The position numbers were made by a program, and so were the translations under genes. Below are positions 51,401-61,158 of a DNA stretch of 64,000 nt, piece after piece. Each line of letters begins with the position of its first letter. The stretch's first letter is position 1. The stretch lies in NCBI RefSeq assembly GCF_000166195.2, contig NZ_CM001403.1, positions 6,342,432 to 6,406,431 of the forward strand. The letters are read 5' to 3'. The stretch is from Mucilaginibacter paludis DSM 18603 (GTDB lineage Bacteria; Bacteroidota; Bacteroidia; Sphingobacteriales; Sphingobacteriaceae). The notes under the pieces were generated by a model that ran no database searches, had not been told where the DNA came from, and saw nothing but the letters and a program-made list of their open reading frames with translations.

Positions 51401-51895
51401 TTGGGAACGCTGACTCCTTATTTGAAAAATTTCTTTATCGGCGCCAATATTTTGCTGGCAAACAGCTATATCCAGAAAAACGCGGAGAGGTTAGCTGCCT
51501 CCAGAACCATTGACAATTCGTCTCCCGGCAAAAGTCCGCTGGAAGGGCAGCCGCCTTATTCACTGAATGTCAGTCTGGATTATGATAACCCTAAAACAGG
51601 TACAAGCATAACTTCCAATTTTAACATAATCGGAGAACGGCTGGTTCAGGTGGTACTCACCGGCGAGCCCGATATTTACGACCGTCCCGCACCTGTGCTT
51701 GATTTTGTGTTAGCGCAAAAATTATTTAAACGCTGGGTTATTAAGGGTTACGCTAAAAATGTTCTAAATCCGGCATACAAAGAAGTATACACCAATTACG
51801 GTAACGGCGGCAAATACTTTGGCCAGGAATACATCAGGCGCAGCTACTATCGTGGCGCTGATTTTATGCTTGGCGTGAGTTACAGCATATTTTAA
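48455..51895 (+). CDS. TonB-dependent receptor with STN signalling domain
   Basis: 1146 residues. A signal peptide/TM segment lies at ~13-40. STN domain ~45-115 (VSLHFNEAGLDKVLSSIEQQSGFTFTYAP). Carboxypeptidase-like domain ~125-205. Plug ~215-340 with SITTTQALQRVSGVTVTNDKYVSIRGLGDRNVIGTINGARI. The barrel ends LGVSYSIF with the terminal Phe of outer-membrane proteins. The SusC signature and a SusD partner are absent, so it is a receptor type paired instead with the lipoproteins that follow. STN plus adjacent FecR/sigma implies substrate-responsive autoregulation. Confidence 0.9.
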   Translation: MHNSTKRSVIKLLFIMARFTFLVLVVSLTLTGMLLASTVKSQNLDNVKVSLHFNEAGLDKVLSSIEQQSGFTFTYAPKLLTVPVTIDVKEASMREVLKLLSQNQKLQFTQVNWTLTVNKIPPPVIGFIEGVVIDAKTKETLIGATISVSGTTNGTQTDINGHFKLSVNEGNYDLDVKYIGYVTKHIKGIQIKGKQVTLLNLTLEASSNALSEVVIQARRRLISEAAVLNERKKSATVEDLISTRNIEKTASITTTQALQRVSGVTVTNDKYVSIRGLGDRNVIGTINGARITNANADNNSVPLDLIPAGLLDNIAVFKTLTPDKPADAAAGIVELRTKSFPDTLTLVVSAQNGSNSTVGYGGQINSFYNSDLGFLGQNVQKKNLSQDFINLANEFPGLAGANGYSSGEAIRRFLYTSGANVSSYQEALHIDKIQKSFDPVLTTSYKTAQPNQTYNLAFGNSYKFGKQTIGIVAGLNYFYRTEEKRNTQLNNYSIYQGVGFRYPFSIPATNTANHVELEPQLTQTENTGLETLNYGGLFSIGYRPMEGQEITLNYIGNKAAEAQGSNLFGEFPSSGTIRPVLNQVNSLRQEERTLNTYQARGAHKLGSGPYATQIDWNASISKGLQNDPDYRFTSVVIDSNYYDYVKRAPKQNFYAFLTGTRAAIVAGGQVYDPNNRAYRTLNERNQNYQVDLSQPFKALKQKQLFKTGFYYLNKQRDYHENIQTLPSSAALFNAGGDLNKMISADQIGLENGTSTNYEGGGNPAGFVYQLAKSTNNYSGSSVAKAAYGMLDLHITPKLRLVGGVRFEKTDIHALIDTAGTVVTTSGIYSSTLTPTPYRPDFNPNINYKTSWVPYYSANMIYSPKENINIRFAYSSTLARPELRELIPVTQYDPFQFAIVTGNPNLQNQRTNSFDLRTEWFSGKGEVISISVYDKTIHNQLTKAFSNDSTGTQTTGYNFPQVKYYNDTETGHVMGIELEARKDLGTLTPYLKNFFIGANILLANSYIQKNAERLAASRTIDNSSPGKSPLEGQPPYSLNVSLDYDNPKTGTSITSNFNIIGERLVQVVLTGEPDIYDRPAPVLDFVLAQKLFKRWVIKGYAKNVLNPAYKEVYTNYGNGGKYFGQEYIRRSYYRGADFMLGVSYSIF

Positions 51896-51913
51896 TCACT
51901 AAAAAGTATTCAC

Positions 51914-53884
51914 ATGAAATTGAGAAATTATAAGATAAACAGGTATTCGGCTTACCTGTCCATCATGTTCCTGGTGTTAGGAGCTTGTAAAAAAGACGGT
52001 ATTTTGCCACCACCCATCCAACCGGCGCCGCTGGCAGCTACCTCCGGATCGCTTACCAGGATTTTAAATTTTGGTTATGATGCCGATTTAATTATCAATA
52101 ACCGGCTGCTTACAAATAACATTGCAAGTACTTATCTGGATGTTAATTCGGCACTGGGCTTACCTTCAACAGTTGCTTTCCCTTCCGGTGGCCTTTGGAG
52201 GCACAGTCCGGGTACTTTCGGCCAGCTTCCTGGCGGTAACCCAATAGCATTGCCGGATTCTGTAATTAGCAATGGAACGGCCACGGTAAAAATAAGATAT
52301 GTAAGATACATCCTTTCAGGTAAGAATACCCTGGATAGTTTAACCACTGTCATCAACACACCATCTACGGTACCCCAGGATGTATATTACTACCTGGGGA
52401 AAACCGATGCAAGCTATTATTCGGGCTTCAGCAAAGGCTTTACTGCAACTTACAGTGCAAGTACGGATGTTAAGCCTTTTGGAGTACAGGTGGCCACCTT
52501 TCCGCGCGACATTGTACCGCCATCCAACCCTCAAAATTTCAAAATCAGGGTAATTAACCTGGGTTCAACCGCGGCCGGTACAAACCTTACCGGGAATGGC
52601 GGTGTAACTTTATGTTATGGCGACGGAACACCAGTGGGCGGTAATACGACTGGTGTGATACCCGGAACAACCGGTGGCTATGTCGAAGTTCCTTACGGCA
52701 CGTATTACTTCAGGCTAAAAAATGCACAGGGGTTATTACTGCCTGAGAAATATTATATCGCTCCAACCACTGCGGCCGGAGCAGTTACCGGCGAATTAGG
52801 TGTACAGCCTATTTCCAATTACTTTACATATACCTATGGAGGCACTAATTTTTTACAGATGAGCACCACTGTAAAAGGGTTATTGACAACCAATATGCCT
52901 TTTTCTCGCATCAAAACATACCAGCCTGGTGGCATATATAGTATTGTGATATCGCCAAGGCAATTTACGCCTGGCACAGGTACCTTCCCGGTAGTAAACC
53001 CATATTATTATAATGGTTTCGAGCTGGTTCAGGATGTAACTCCCCCTGCTAATTACGGTTACGGCAAAGTTCAGATTGTTAACGCTTTGCCCGGTCGTGC
53101 TACCGTGCAGGCTTCTATAGATGGCGTAAACTTTCCTTCGTTAAACTATGGGGCCGACCCAGGCGCTGATAGTTATATGGTATTCCAGCAAGGCAGCCAT
53201 ACGCTAACCGTTCGCGACGGAAGCAACACGGTCATTAACCAAGATTTTGCGTTGCAAGGCGAAAATAATTATACGATATACCTCTATGAGAATGCTTCCG
53301 GCGTTCCCTCAACTTTGTTCGTTAACAACGACCTCGCGTTTAGTGTGTATATCAATGCAAGCACTGCCGCAGCTACACAACTGCGCCAATCAGGTAGCTT
53401 CCAGGATTTTTATGCTACTCATGTGGTGTTCTTAAACCTCACAGCCGATGTGCCAACCGTTAGTTTCAACCGTTCTGCCACAACTACAAATACCAATTCA
53501 ATATGGCTTAATACGGTAACCCCGGATGTAAATAACAACAATCACTATTTTGCGCAGGGTCAATATCTGGGGAGCAATATCACCTACACCCCGGTTGCCA
53601 GCAGCGCTGCATCAAACTATTATTTTATTAACGCATTTGCGGTGCCATTAAATTATAAGGGAAACCTGCCTGCCACTACGGGATCGGCAATATCTACGCC
53701 TTTTTTGGCAAGTACTGCCGATAACAAATATTTTGCATCCTATCCAGCCGCTATGAATTACCTACCTGTAGGGCAAAGTTATATTGAACATGGCGTATAC
53801 ACGGTAGCGTTGATTGGCCGCAGTAACCCAGCTGCACCATCCACACAACAACTCAGGTTTTTAGTGATCAAACACATTAAATAG
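51914..53884 (+). CDS. Surface-type lipoprotein with DUF4397 domain
   Basis: 656 residues. Lipobox Cys25 followed by KKDG, a Cys-Lys-Lys-Asp start resembling the lipoprotein export signal that takes proteins to the outer face in Bacteroidota. A DUF4397-like domain lies near 385-485 (GKVQIVNALPGRATVQASIDG, FQQGSHTLTVRDG, NYTIYLYENASG). It is otherwise beta-rich with many Thr, Gly and Tyr. It is 18 nt after the receptor and is probably its surface partner; the ligand is unknown. Confidence 0.78.
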   Translation: MKLRNYKINRYSAYLSIMFLVLGACKKDGILPPPIQPAPLAATSGSLTRILNFGYDADLIINNRLLTNNIASTYLDVNSALGLPSTVAFPSGGLWRHSPGTFGQLPGGNPIALPDSVISNGTATVKIRYVRYILSGKNTLDSLTTVINTPSTVPQDVYYYLGKTDASYYSGFSKGFTATYSASTDVKPFGVQVATFPRDIVPPSNPQNFKIRVINLGSTAAGTNLTGNGGVTLCYGDGTPVGGNTTGVIPGTTGGYVEVPYGTYYFRLKNAQGLLLPEKYYIAPTTAAGAVTGELGVQPISNYFTYTYGGTNFLQMSTTVKGLLTTNMPFSRIKTYQPGGIYSIVISPRQFTPGTGTFPVVNPYYYNGFELVQDVTPPANYGYGKVQIVNALPGRATVQASIDGVNFPSLNYGADPGADSYMVFQQGSHTLTVRDGSNTVINQDFALQGENNYTIYLYENASGVPSTLFVNNDLAFSVYINASTAAATQLRQSGSFQDFYATHVVFLNLTADVPTVSFNRSATTTNTNSIWLNTVTPDVNNNNHYFAQGQYLGSNITYTPVASSAASNYYFINAFAVPLNYKGNLPATTGSAISTPFLASTADNKYFASYPAAMNYLPVGQSYIEHGVYTVALIGRSNPAAPSTQQLRFLVIKHIK

Positions 53885-53892
53885 AGATCGAA

Positions 53893-55392
53893 ATGAAAAA
53901 TATATATAAAGCAAATTATCTTCTTAAAGCGCTATTATTAATAGGCTTTTTTGGAGGAGTGTTAACTTCCTGCAAAAAAGATGCTGCTGTATTGCTACAG
54001 GATGCCGCCTATGTGCGCTTTTTTAATGGTATCACATACTACCGTTACAATTCAGCGGATAATGACGACGCCGCTGCCCGTTATTTACCGCCGAATGTAA
54101 CCAGCATTAACACTGTTGCTAATTTTTATAATGATGGCCCCATATCGGGTAACAACCCTGCACCAATACAGTACCGTCAACCAGCACCGTTGGTGTCGTT
54201 CTTTGTGGATCCTCAACTGGACGATCAGGGGCTGCCGGTTTCTGCTGATGTAACTGCCGATTTTATAGGGACGCAAAAAACGTACTATACACCGCAACCG
54301 GATGCCGTAGGCGACCCAGTGAGTACCATACAAGGAGATTTTCCGGGTGTGCAAGGTGTTGAACGCGCCCCGGTTGTCGGGGGAGTTGATCTCTCCCGTT
54401 GGGCAAGGATAAAATCAGGAAAACATCGTTTTCTTATTATTTACAGAACTTTGTATAACACCGATAATTTGGTATATACCAATACCGGCCAGCTTGACCC
54501 TACTGCCCGGGTAACCTATTATAATTTAACGCAGGCTCAAAAGGCCGCATCCATTAAGGGTACCTATTTAAAAACTACTGTAGCAATGGATACCACGGTT
54601 AACCTGGATGCCCACGCCGTCTACACCGTGAAAATTGTAAACAAAAACAAATTCAATCTGGTTCAGTTCGGTACGGGTTTGGGATCAGCAACAGGTTCTA
54701 CAGCTCCGTCAAATTATAACCTTCTGGTCAGGAAAGAAAACTTCGAACAGCAAAATCTTTCGTCCGGGAAATTATATGTGCGTTTCTTTAACAATACTAA
54801 CGATGCACAGATATTACCCGACCAGTTCGATGTGTATCACCGGGTAGCGTGGTTTACCAAAAACGATGTTGTGTATAATCCGTTAACGGGGGCATGGGTT
54901 GCTAAAACCAATTATACACCCAAACGTTTTTCGCAGTTTGAAAAGGTGGCCACGGTGTCCGGACGTTTCCTGAACGACGCGGCACTGGCGCCTTATGCGG
55001 CAATAACTGCTATTCCAACAGATTCGCTTTTGTATCCTGACGGTACGTTTATGGGGCCAACGCGACTTGTTAGCTCAGAAATACCGGCTCCGATATCCGG
55101 GTACTCAAGGCATGAACTTTATTTTTACCCGGTAGGACAGGGCCCGGTGCTGACCGGAAACCCCAATAACGATGTTCCGGGTACCAACGTCTTACCTGCA
55201 GGAAACGCTAACCTTTTAGGTTTACAACTGCAGATGCCCATTTTTAATGGAAATAATAAATATTACAGTAAGCCGGTGCTCAACACCATAGACCTTAACA
55301 CTAATTATTTAACCTGGAACACCTTTCAGTCTATTTTAGGAAAGTCTGGAAGTAATATTAAAATAAGCCTCATCCAGGAACAAATCCAATAA
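53893..55392 (+). CDS. Hypothetical surface-type lipoprotein
   Basis: 499 residues. Lipobox Cys27 followed by KKDA. After the anchor a VRFFNGITYYRY segment resembles the opening strand of DUF4397-like domains, and LYVRFFNNTNDAQ near 300 looks like a second one, so two related beta domains are likely. No enzyme motif is seen. It lies 8 nt after the DUF4397 gene in the same operon. Confidence 0.7.
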   Translation: MKNIYKANYLLKALLLIGFFGGVLTSCKKDAAVLLQDAAYVRFFNGITYYRYNSADNDDAAARYLPPNVTSINTVANFYNDGPISGNNPAPIQYRQPAPLVSFFVDPQLDDQGLPVSADVTADFIGTQKTYYTPQPDAVGDPVSTIQGDFPGVQGVERAPVVGGVDLSRWARIKSGKHRFLIIYRTLYNTDNLVYTNTGQLDPTARVTYYNLTQAQKAASIKGTYLKTTVAMDTTVNLDAHAVYTVKIVNKNKFNLVQFGTGLGSATGSTAPSNYNLLVRKENFEQQNLSSGKLYVRFFNNTNDAQILPDQFDVYHRVAWFTKNDVVYNPLTGAWVAKTNYTPKRFSQFEKVATVSGRFLNDAALAPYAAITAIPTDSLLYPDGTFMGPTRLVSSEIPAPISGYSRHELYFYPVGQGPVLTGNPNNDVPGTNVLPAGNANLLGLQLQMPIFNGNNKYYSKPVLNTIDLNTNYLTWNTFQSILGKSGSNIKISLIQEQIQ

Positions 55393-55406
55393 AGCCGAAA
55401 ATTCAC

Positions 55407-58400
55407 ATGAAACGATATAAAAAACATTTATATAAACTAATGCTTGCCCTGATGCTGATAGCTACCACGGGAAGCGTTAAGGCGCAGGAGACCTCGGGAG
55501 AGTTGCGGGGTACAATAAGAGATGAAAAAAAGGAGACGGTGATAGGCGCTACTTTACAGGCGGTGCATGTGCCATCGGGTACCAAATATTCTACGGCCAG
55601 CGATGTGAATGGCAGGTTTGTACTGCCGGGTTTACGGGCTGGTGGACCATATCGTTTAACAATTAGCAGCATAGGCTATACCACTCGCATCATCGACGAC
55701 CTGAACGTACGGTTAGGTGCAGGCGACCCGCTGGATGTGGTGTTAAACTCCAACAGTAAGCAATTGAGCGAAGTGGTTATTAAAGCCGCGCCGGGTGCCG
55801 CCAGGGCAAACAATTATGGCGCGGGCACCAATATCTCGCGTGAGCAGATCAGGGTGCAGCCCAGTATCAGCCGTTCTTTACAGGACCTGACCAAGCTTTC
55901 TCCGCTTTCTACAAAAGACAATTCCTTTGCGGGAACCAACTTTCGTTATAACAACATCACCATAGACGGGGCAGTGAATAACGACGCGATCGGCTTTTCT
56001 CCATCTGCTGGTGGTATCACCGGTACCTCGGGTACACCCGGCTCATCCACCCGTGCCAACGTCATCTCGCTTGACGCGATCCAGGATGTGCAGGTTTATG
56101 TGGCACCATATGATGTGAAGCTGGGTAACTTTTCCGGCGGTTCTGTTAACGCAGTAACCCGTTCGGGTACCAATCAGGTAGAAGGCTCGGTTTATACCTT
56201 TGGCCGCAACAGCACCATTACCGGTAATGATAAACTGGGCGGCAACGGCAAACTACCCAACAGCTTCCATGATTACCAGATCGGCGGACGTTTGGGTTTC
56301 CCGATCGTTAAAGATAAACTGTTCTTTTTTCTTAATGGCGAATACGCCAACCGGGTTGATCCAATCCAGAATGCAGCCGGAACAGCAGCCTCGAATGGGA
56401 TACTTAGCCTGCAGGACGCTCAAAAGATCACCTACTTTCTGCAACATCCGGGTAGCCAGCCGGGTGATAACCCCAGCCGGGCTGCTTTTGACCCTGGTAC
56501 TTATGACAATACCAGCATTTATGCCAAAAGCACCAAAGTGTTTTCCCGTGCCGATTGGAATATCAGCGATAAGCACCAGTTGTCGTTACGTAACAATACG
56601 ATCACCTCGGAAGCAACCAACCTGGAACGTGATCAGTTTGACTTTAAGTTTGGCGGCATCAGCTACCGGGAGAATAATAACCAGTCATCTACCGTAGCGG
56701 AATTGAAGAGCCATTTCAGTAGCAAATGGAACAACAGCCTGATAGCGGGTTTTACGTATAACCATGATTACCGTACGCCCTCCAGTAACCCAGAGTTCCC
56801 GCAGGTACAGATCCAGGGCCTGACCCCGGGTACCACCATTTTTCTGGGAACAGACCGTGAGGCCAGCCTGTTCAACCTCACCCAAAAAACCTGGGAGTTT
56901 ACCGATAACCTCACCTGGTACAAAGGGAAGCATACGGTAACCATCGGTACCCATAATGAGTTGTACAATATCGACTATAACTTTGTCAATTCGCCCAATG
57001 GCCGGGTAGATTACCAGTCGGGCGTAAACGGAACTACCTTCAGCGGCATCGATGCTTTTTTAAACTCGCAGCCCACACGTGTGAGGGGCAATTATAATTA
57101 TAACGATAACTCGCGGGATTACCTGCTCAATAACCCCTCGGCGCAGTTCCGCATTAACTTGTATTCTTTGTATATCCAGGACGAGATCCAGATCAACGAC
57201 CGGCTGAAACTGACCCCCGGCCTGCGTGCCGATATGGCCGATGTACCGCAAAAGCAAAACCTGTCGTTAAAAACGCAAAACGCCGTTACGGATAACGCGC
57301 TATATAGTCAATACTCAGATTACGGCTATACCCCGGCAGCAAAAATTACCAACAATTACTTCGGTACCCCTCAGCTATCGCCACGCTTAGGTATTAACTG
57401 GGACGTTAAAGGCGACCGCAGCCTGGTGATGCGCGGCGGCATTGGTATGTTTGTGTCCCGTATCCCATTCGCATGGCTGGGATACGCTTTCTATAACAAC
57501 GGCGATACCTTCGGTGCTTATGATGCCAAAGCGCAGAACACCGCCTTCAACCCAAATTACAGTCCGCTTACTGCGGGTAACCAGGGTATAGCCAGTTTTG
57601 CGGCAGGTAACGGGCAACTGGTGAACAACCCACAGTCGGGCCAGACCCAGGTCGACCTGATCGATAATCATTTTAAAATGCCTAAATCACTCAGGACAAG
57701 CCTGGCCGTAGATTACAAAACCCAAAACGGTTATAAGTTTACGGTTGAAGGAATGTATACCAAGGTGATCAAAGACGTGCTTTTCCAGCAGATCAACCAA
57801 AAGGACGCGGTAGGCTATTACACTTACGATACGGTGTCGCGCAAGCAACCAATTTTTAGCGGTGCGGCTACTGACCCAAGGTTTACCAACATTTATTTAT
57901 TGAGTAATACCAGTAAGGGTTATAAATATAACCTCACCTTCCAGGCCAGCAAGACTTATGATATAGGCTTTAACTGGAGTGCAGCCTATACTTACGGGCA
58001 AGCCAAGGATGTGAGCAACGGAATCCGTAACAGTTTGGAAAGTAACTGGCAGTTGAACCAGGCGCTTAACCCAAACAATCCCGATCTGGCCTACAGCAAC
58101 TTTGATATCCGGCACCGCATCATCAGTAACCTGGGTTATGCCAAAAGCTATAAATCAGGATCAACGGCAGTGTCGGTATTTGTATCGATACAAAGCGGCT
58201 CGCCGTTTACTTACGGTTTTGTGAACACTTCTATACAGAACACCGGGCAGCAGGTGAGTTTAGCCTATATCCCTAATGTAAACGAAGCGGTTTACTTTTT
58301 TAAGGACTACACCGATAACGGCGGAGCGGTGCACACCGCAACCCAGCAGGCGCAGGCATTTAATCAGTACATTGACGGAGATAGCTACCTGAGTAGCAGG

Positions 58401-58760
58401 AGGGGTAACTTTACCGAGCGTAACGGAGGCCGCACGCCCTGGAACTACCAGGCCGACTTGCGCTTTATCCAGAACTTTAACATCAAAGTACATGGCAAAA
58501 CACAGGTAGTCACCCTTACGGCCGACATCCTGAACTTTACCAACGCGCTGAACAAAAACTGGGGAGTACAGTACTTTTCGCCTAACACGTTCAACTCCAC
58601 AGCCAGTATCGGCCTGTTGCCGAGCCTGAACGGGCAGAACAAGATCCAAACCCAGAACGGTTACCCGGTTTACACTTTTACCAATCCAGGAACACCGTAT
58701 TCCATAGATTACTTTTCTTCCAGGGTACAGGGGCAACTCGGTTTAAGGTATAGTTTCTAA
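55407..58760 (+). CDS. Oar-like TonB-dependent receptor with carboxypeptidase-regulatory domain
   Basis: 1117 residues. Signal peptide ~1-26. Carboxypeptidase-regulatory-like domain ~30-115 (GTIRDEKKETVIGATLQAVHVPSGTKYST, YRLTISSIGY). The plug includes SRSLQDLTKLSPLSTKDNSFAGTNFRYNNITIDG and the Oar-type VAPYDVKLGNFSGGSVNAVTRSGTN. A long barrel ends GLRYSF. Oar-type receptors move proteins or peptides, or act in adhesion, in other Bacteroidota and Myxococcus; the substrate here is unknown. It has no STN domain, so it is a passive member of the locus. Confidence 0.88.
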   Translation: MKRYKKHLYKLMLALMLIATTGSVKAQETSGELRGTIRDEKKETVIGATLQAVHVPSGTKYSTASDVNGRFVLPGLRAGGPYRLTISSIGYTTRIIDDLNVRLGAGDPLDVVLNSNSKQLSEVVIKAAPGAARANNYGAGTNISREQIRVQPSISRSLQDLTKLSPLSTKDNSFAGTNFRYNNITIDGAVNNDAIGFSPSAGGITGTSGTPGSSTRANVISLDAIQDVQVYVAPYDVKLGNFSGGSVNAVTRSGTNQVEGSVYTFGRNSTITGNDKLGGNGKLPNSFHDYQIGGRLGFPIVKDKLFFFLNGEYANRVDPIQNAAGTAASNGILSLQDAQKITYFLQHPGSQPGDNPSRAAFDPGTYDNTSIYAKSTKVFSRADWNISDKHQLSLRNNTITSEATNLERDQFDFKFGGISYRENNNQSSTVAELKSHFSSKWNNSLIAGFTYNHDYRTPSSNPEFPQVQIQGLTPGTTIFLGTDREASLFNLTQKTWEFTDNLTWYKGKHTVTIGTHNELYNIDYNFVNSPNGRVDYQSGVNGTTFSGIDAFLNSQPTRVRGNYNYNDNSRDYLLNNPSAQFRINLYSLYIQDEIQINDRLKLTPGLRADMADVPQKQNLSLKTQNAVTDNALYSQYSDYGYTPAAKITNNYFGTPQLSPRLGINWDVKGDRSLVMRGGIGMFVSRIPFAWLGYAFYNNGDTFGAYDAKAQNTAFNPNYSPLTAGNQGIASFAAGNGQLVNNPQSGQTQVDLIDNHFKMPKSLRTSLAVDYKTQNGYKFTVEGMYTKVIKDVLFQQINQKDAVGYYTYDTVSRKQPIFSGAATDPRFTNIYLLSNTSKGYKYNLTFQASKTYDIGFNWSAAYTYGQAKDVSNGIRNSLESNWQLNQALNPNNPDLAYSNFDIRHRIISNLGYAKSYKSGSTAVSVFVSIQSGSPFTYGFVNTSIQNTGQQVSLAYIPNVNEAVYFFKDYTDNGGAVHTATQQAQAFNQYIDGDSYLSSRRGNFTERNGGRTPWNYQADLRFIQNFNIKVHGKTQVVTLTADILNFTNALNKNWGVQYFSPNTFNSTASIGLLPSLNGQNKIQTQNGYPVYTFTNPGTPYSIDYFSSRVQGQLGLRYSF

Positions 58761-58780
58761 AATCATTTAAACATTAAGAC

Positions 58781-60138
58781 ATGAAAAAAAATATCTTTTG
58801 TTTCCATTTATTGTTGGCGATCACTGTTTTATTTGCCGCTTGCAAAAAGGATCAAATGGACAATTCAAGTACCGATAACTCCCCGGTGGGGCCGGTTATC
58901 AATAACTTCTTCCCCGCTGCATTTCAAGCCGGTGACACCGTGAACATCCAGGGCGTCAACTTTAGCAAAACACTGAGCGACAACGCGGTTACCTTTGGTG
59001 ATTCCACTTCAAAAACACCGGGAACTGTTATTGCCGGTAATAATTTACAGCTACAGGTTGTTGTTCCTGCCATTACCAAGGGAGGCCGAATCACTGTCAC
59101 TGTTAATCAGCAGTCGGCGGTAAGCGCCAATTATGCCTACAGTCAATGGAAACAAGTAACAAGGCAGCCGGGCGATGTAACAGCTTATGGTTTTTCTTTT
59201 ACGTTAGGTACTAAAGTATATTTCGGTGGTGGAGAAAGCGTTCCGCCGTTTTCCGGGTCGAGCGCCATCTATTATAAAAGTATGTACGCCTATGATACCG
59301 TTGCCCGGTCATGGTCGCAAATGGCAGATTTTTTGGGCACGGCGCGCAGCCATATGGCATCTTTTACTTTAAATGGTAAAGCCTATGTTGGTACAGGCGT
59401 AACTATAGGTTACGGAGCTACTGGTTCTATCACCTCCAGAACAGAGTATAAGGACTTTTACGAATACACGCCGGGAACGAATTCCTGGCGAAAGGTAGCA
59501 GATTTTCCGGGAACGGGCAGAATTGATGCTACAGCTTTTTCTATAAACAACAAGGGATACGTAGGTTTAGGCGCCTCAAGTCAAACTATCTTTGGTACAT
59601 TATTTACCTGCTACCAGGACTTTTATAGTTTCGACCCAGTTGCCAATACCTGGCTCAAGCTTGCCAATTACCCGGGTACGGCAAGGCGGTTAACCGCTAC
59701 TTATGTTTATAAAAATATAGCTTATGTAGGCCTTGGCCGACGGCAACAACCCCGTTAATCAATGTGGGCCTTCCGGACTTTTATACCTTTAATCCTATTT
59801 CGGCAACCTGGACTGTGAGTACGCCAGCGCCTACGCCGCTATACCGCGCTGGTGCAATTGCTTTTGTTTATGGCAATAAGACTTATATTGGCAGTGGTAA
59901 CTACTATTTAACCGGAACTAATAACGGTATCATTGGTGAGTATATCCCCTATATCTACGATCTTAATGCCAGTACCTGGTCTACAGGACTTAGTATACCA
60001 GTGCTCATGTATGATGCCACCAATGAATCTGCGACATTTGCGTCTCCCGGAGGCGGTGGCGGTGGATTTGGATCAACCGATGGCCTGAATTATTTTTACA
60101 GAGGGAACGCCAATGTGATCTGGCAGTATAAACCTTAA
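58781..60138 (+). pseudogene. IPT/TIG-kelch lipoprotein gene broken by a single-base frameshift
   Basis: Frame 1 (58781-59758) gives lipobox Cys21 with KKDQ, an IPT/TIG domain at ~38-118 (GPVINNFFPAAFQAGDTVNIQGVNF) and kelch blades (W.QMADFLGTARSHMASFTLNGKAYVGTG and two more). It stops after YVGLGRRQQPR. The next kelch blade (VGLPDFYTFNPISATW) continues from 59764 to 60138 in another frame. One extra G in CTTGG at about 59736 would restore one ~452-residue protein. Either a real inactivating deletion or a sequencing error. Confidence 0.8.
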
Positions 60139-60187
60139 ATCGGATAATAAAGCAAATTTTCATAGCAGAATTAATATTTGATGATAT

Positions 60188-60214
60188 AAAGGGGGGCGAA
60201 AGCCCCCCTTTTTT
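60188..60214 (+). terminator. Strong terminator closing the second signalling locus
   Basis: AAAGGGGGGC, GAAA tetraloop, GCCCCCC then TTTTTT, 50 nt after the kelch gene stop. Confidence 0.9.
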
Positions 60215-60391
60215 ATAGTATGGTACAAGTGACAATTATTTGTTTGCTTTTTTTAGCGATCGGTATTTTAATAATAACGTATTGTTTTGACAGGCTTTTT
60301 TATTCAACTCACCGGAAAGAGAATTTTCTATCCGGTAGTTTTCAATTTCATTTATGCTATACTAACTTTATGTTATTTAAGATGAATAACG

Positions 60392-60994
60392 ATGGAAACC
60401 TATAAAGATGGCGTAGCTCTTTGTCCGGTTGAAAACAGGGAACAGTGGCATCAATGGCTGAAAGAAAATCACCATAAAGCTAAATCTGTATGGCTGGTCT
60501 ATTATAAACCGGGCTCTGGTAAAACCAGGGTGAGCTACGACGACGCAGTAGACGAGGCAATATGTTTCGGCTGGATAGACAGCAAGCCCAATAGCCTCGA
60601 TGAGAATCGTTCGATCCAGTTTTTTGCTCCACGTAACCCTAAAAGCAATTGGAGTAAGATCAACAAGCAGCGTGTAGAACGGCTATTGGCCGACGGTAGG
60701 ATGGAAGCAGCCGGGTTACAAACTGTATCGGTGGCTAAAGCCAGCGGAAGCTGGGATGCACTGAATGACGTTGAGGAAATGATGATACCGGATGACCTAA
60801 AGCATGCACTTTCATCGGTACCAGAAGCCATGAAACATTTTACAGCATTCCCGCGTTCGTCGAAAAAAAATATATTAGAGTGGCTCCATAATGCCAAGCA
60901 GCCTGACACCCGGCAGAAGAGGGTACAGGAAACAGCAAAACTTGCCGCGCAAAACATTAGAGCGAATCATTACCGCCAGCCGAAGAACCGTTAG
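60392..60994 (+). CDS. YdeI/OmpD-associated family protein
   Basis: 200 residues. Family motifs: NREQWHQWLKENHHKAKSVWLVYYK, YDDAVDEAICFGWIDS, FAPRNPKSNWSKINKQRVERL, and a C-terminal PEAMKHFTAFPRSSKKNILEWLHNAKQPDTRQKRV. The Salmonella member is linked to polymyxin/bacteriocin resistance through OmpD, but biochemical function is unknown. It is monocistronic and starts at the ATG 60392; a small hydrophobic frame at 60220-60405 just before it is not supported. Confidence 0.85.
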   Translation: METYKDGVALCPVENREQWHQWLKENHHKAKSVWLVYYKPGSGKTRVSYDDAVDEAICFGWIDSKPNSLDENRSIQFFAPRNPKSNWSKINKQRVERLLADGRMEAAGLQTVSVAKASGSWDALNDVEEMMIPDDLKHALSSVPEAMKHFTAFPRSSKKNILEWLHNAKQPDTRQKRVQETAKLAAQNIRANHYRQPKNR

Positions 60995-61158
60995 CCTCCG
61001 TCAAATATCGCTTTTGGGATTAGTGTGAATTGCACATCATTGGATTGATCAGATGGTTTATTACCGATAATTAATAACCGGATATTATGCGGACAATACG
61101 GTATCTGAATACCTCCACCTCTTTAATTTACAACGGGCGTAACTTGTTGCATGCGATG

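Noticed and set aside
60220..60405. Small hydrophobic frame upstream of the YdeI-family gene
   Set aside because: 61 codons beginning right after a terminator T run; possible membrane peptide, but nothing supports translation, and it overlaps the YdeI start.
60720..60737. A further CTGTATCGGT match resembling the mnmE core
   Set aside because: Only 10 bases match, and it lies within the coding sequence of the YdeI-family gene (Thr-Val-Ser-Val) with no array or island signs nearby; likely chance.
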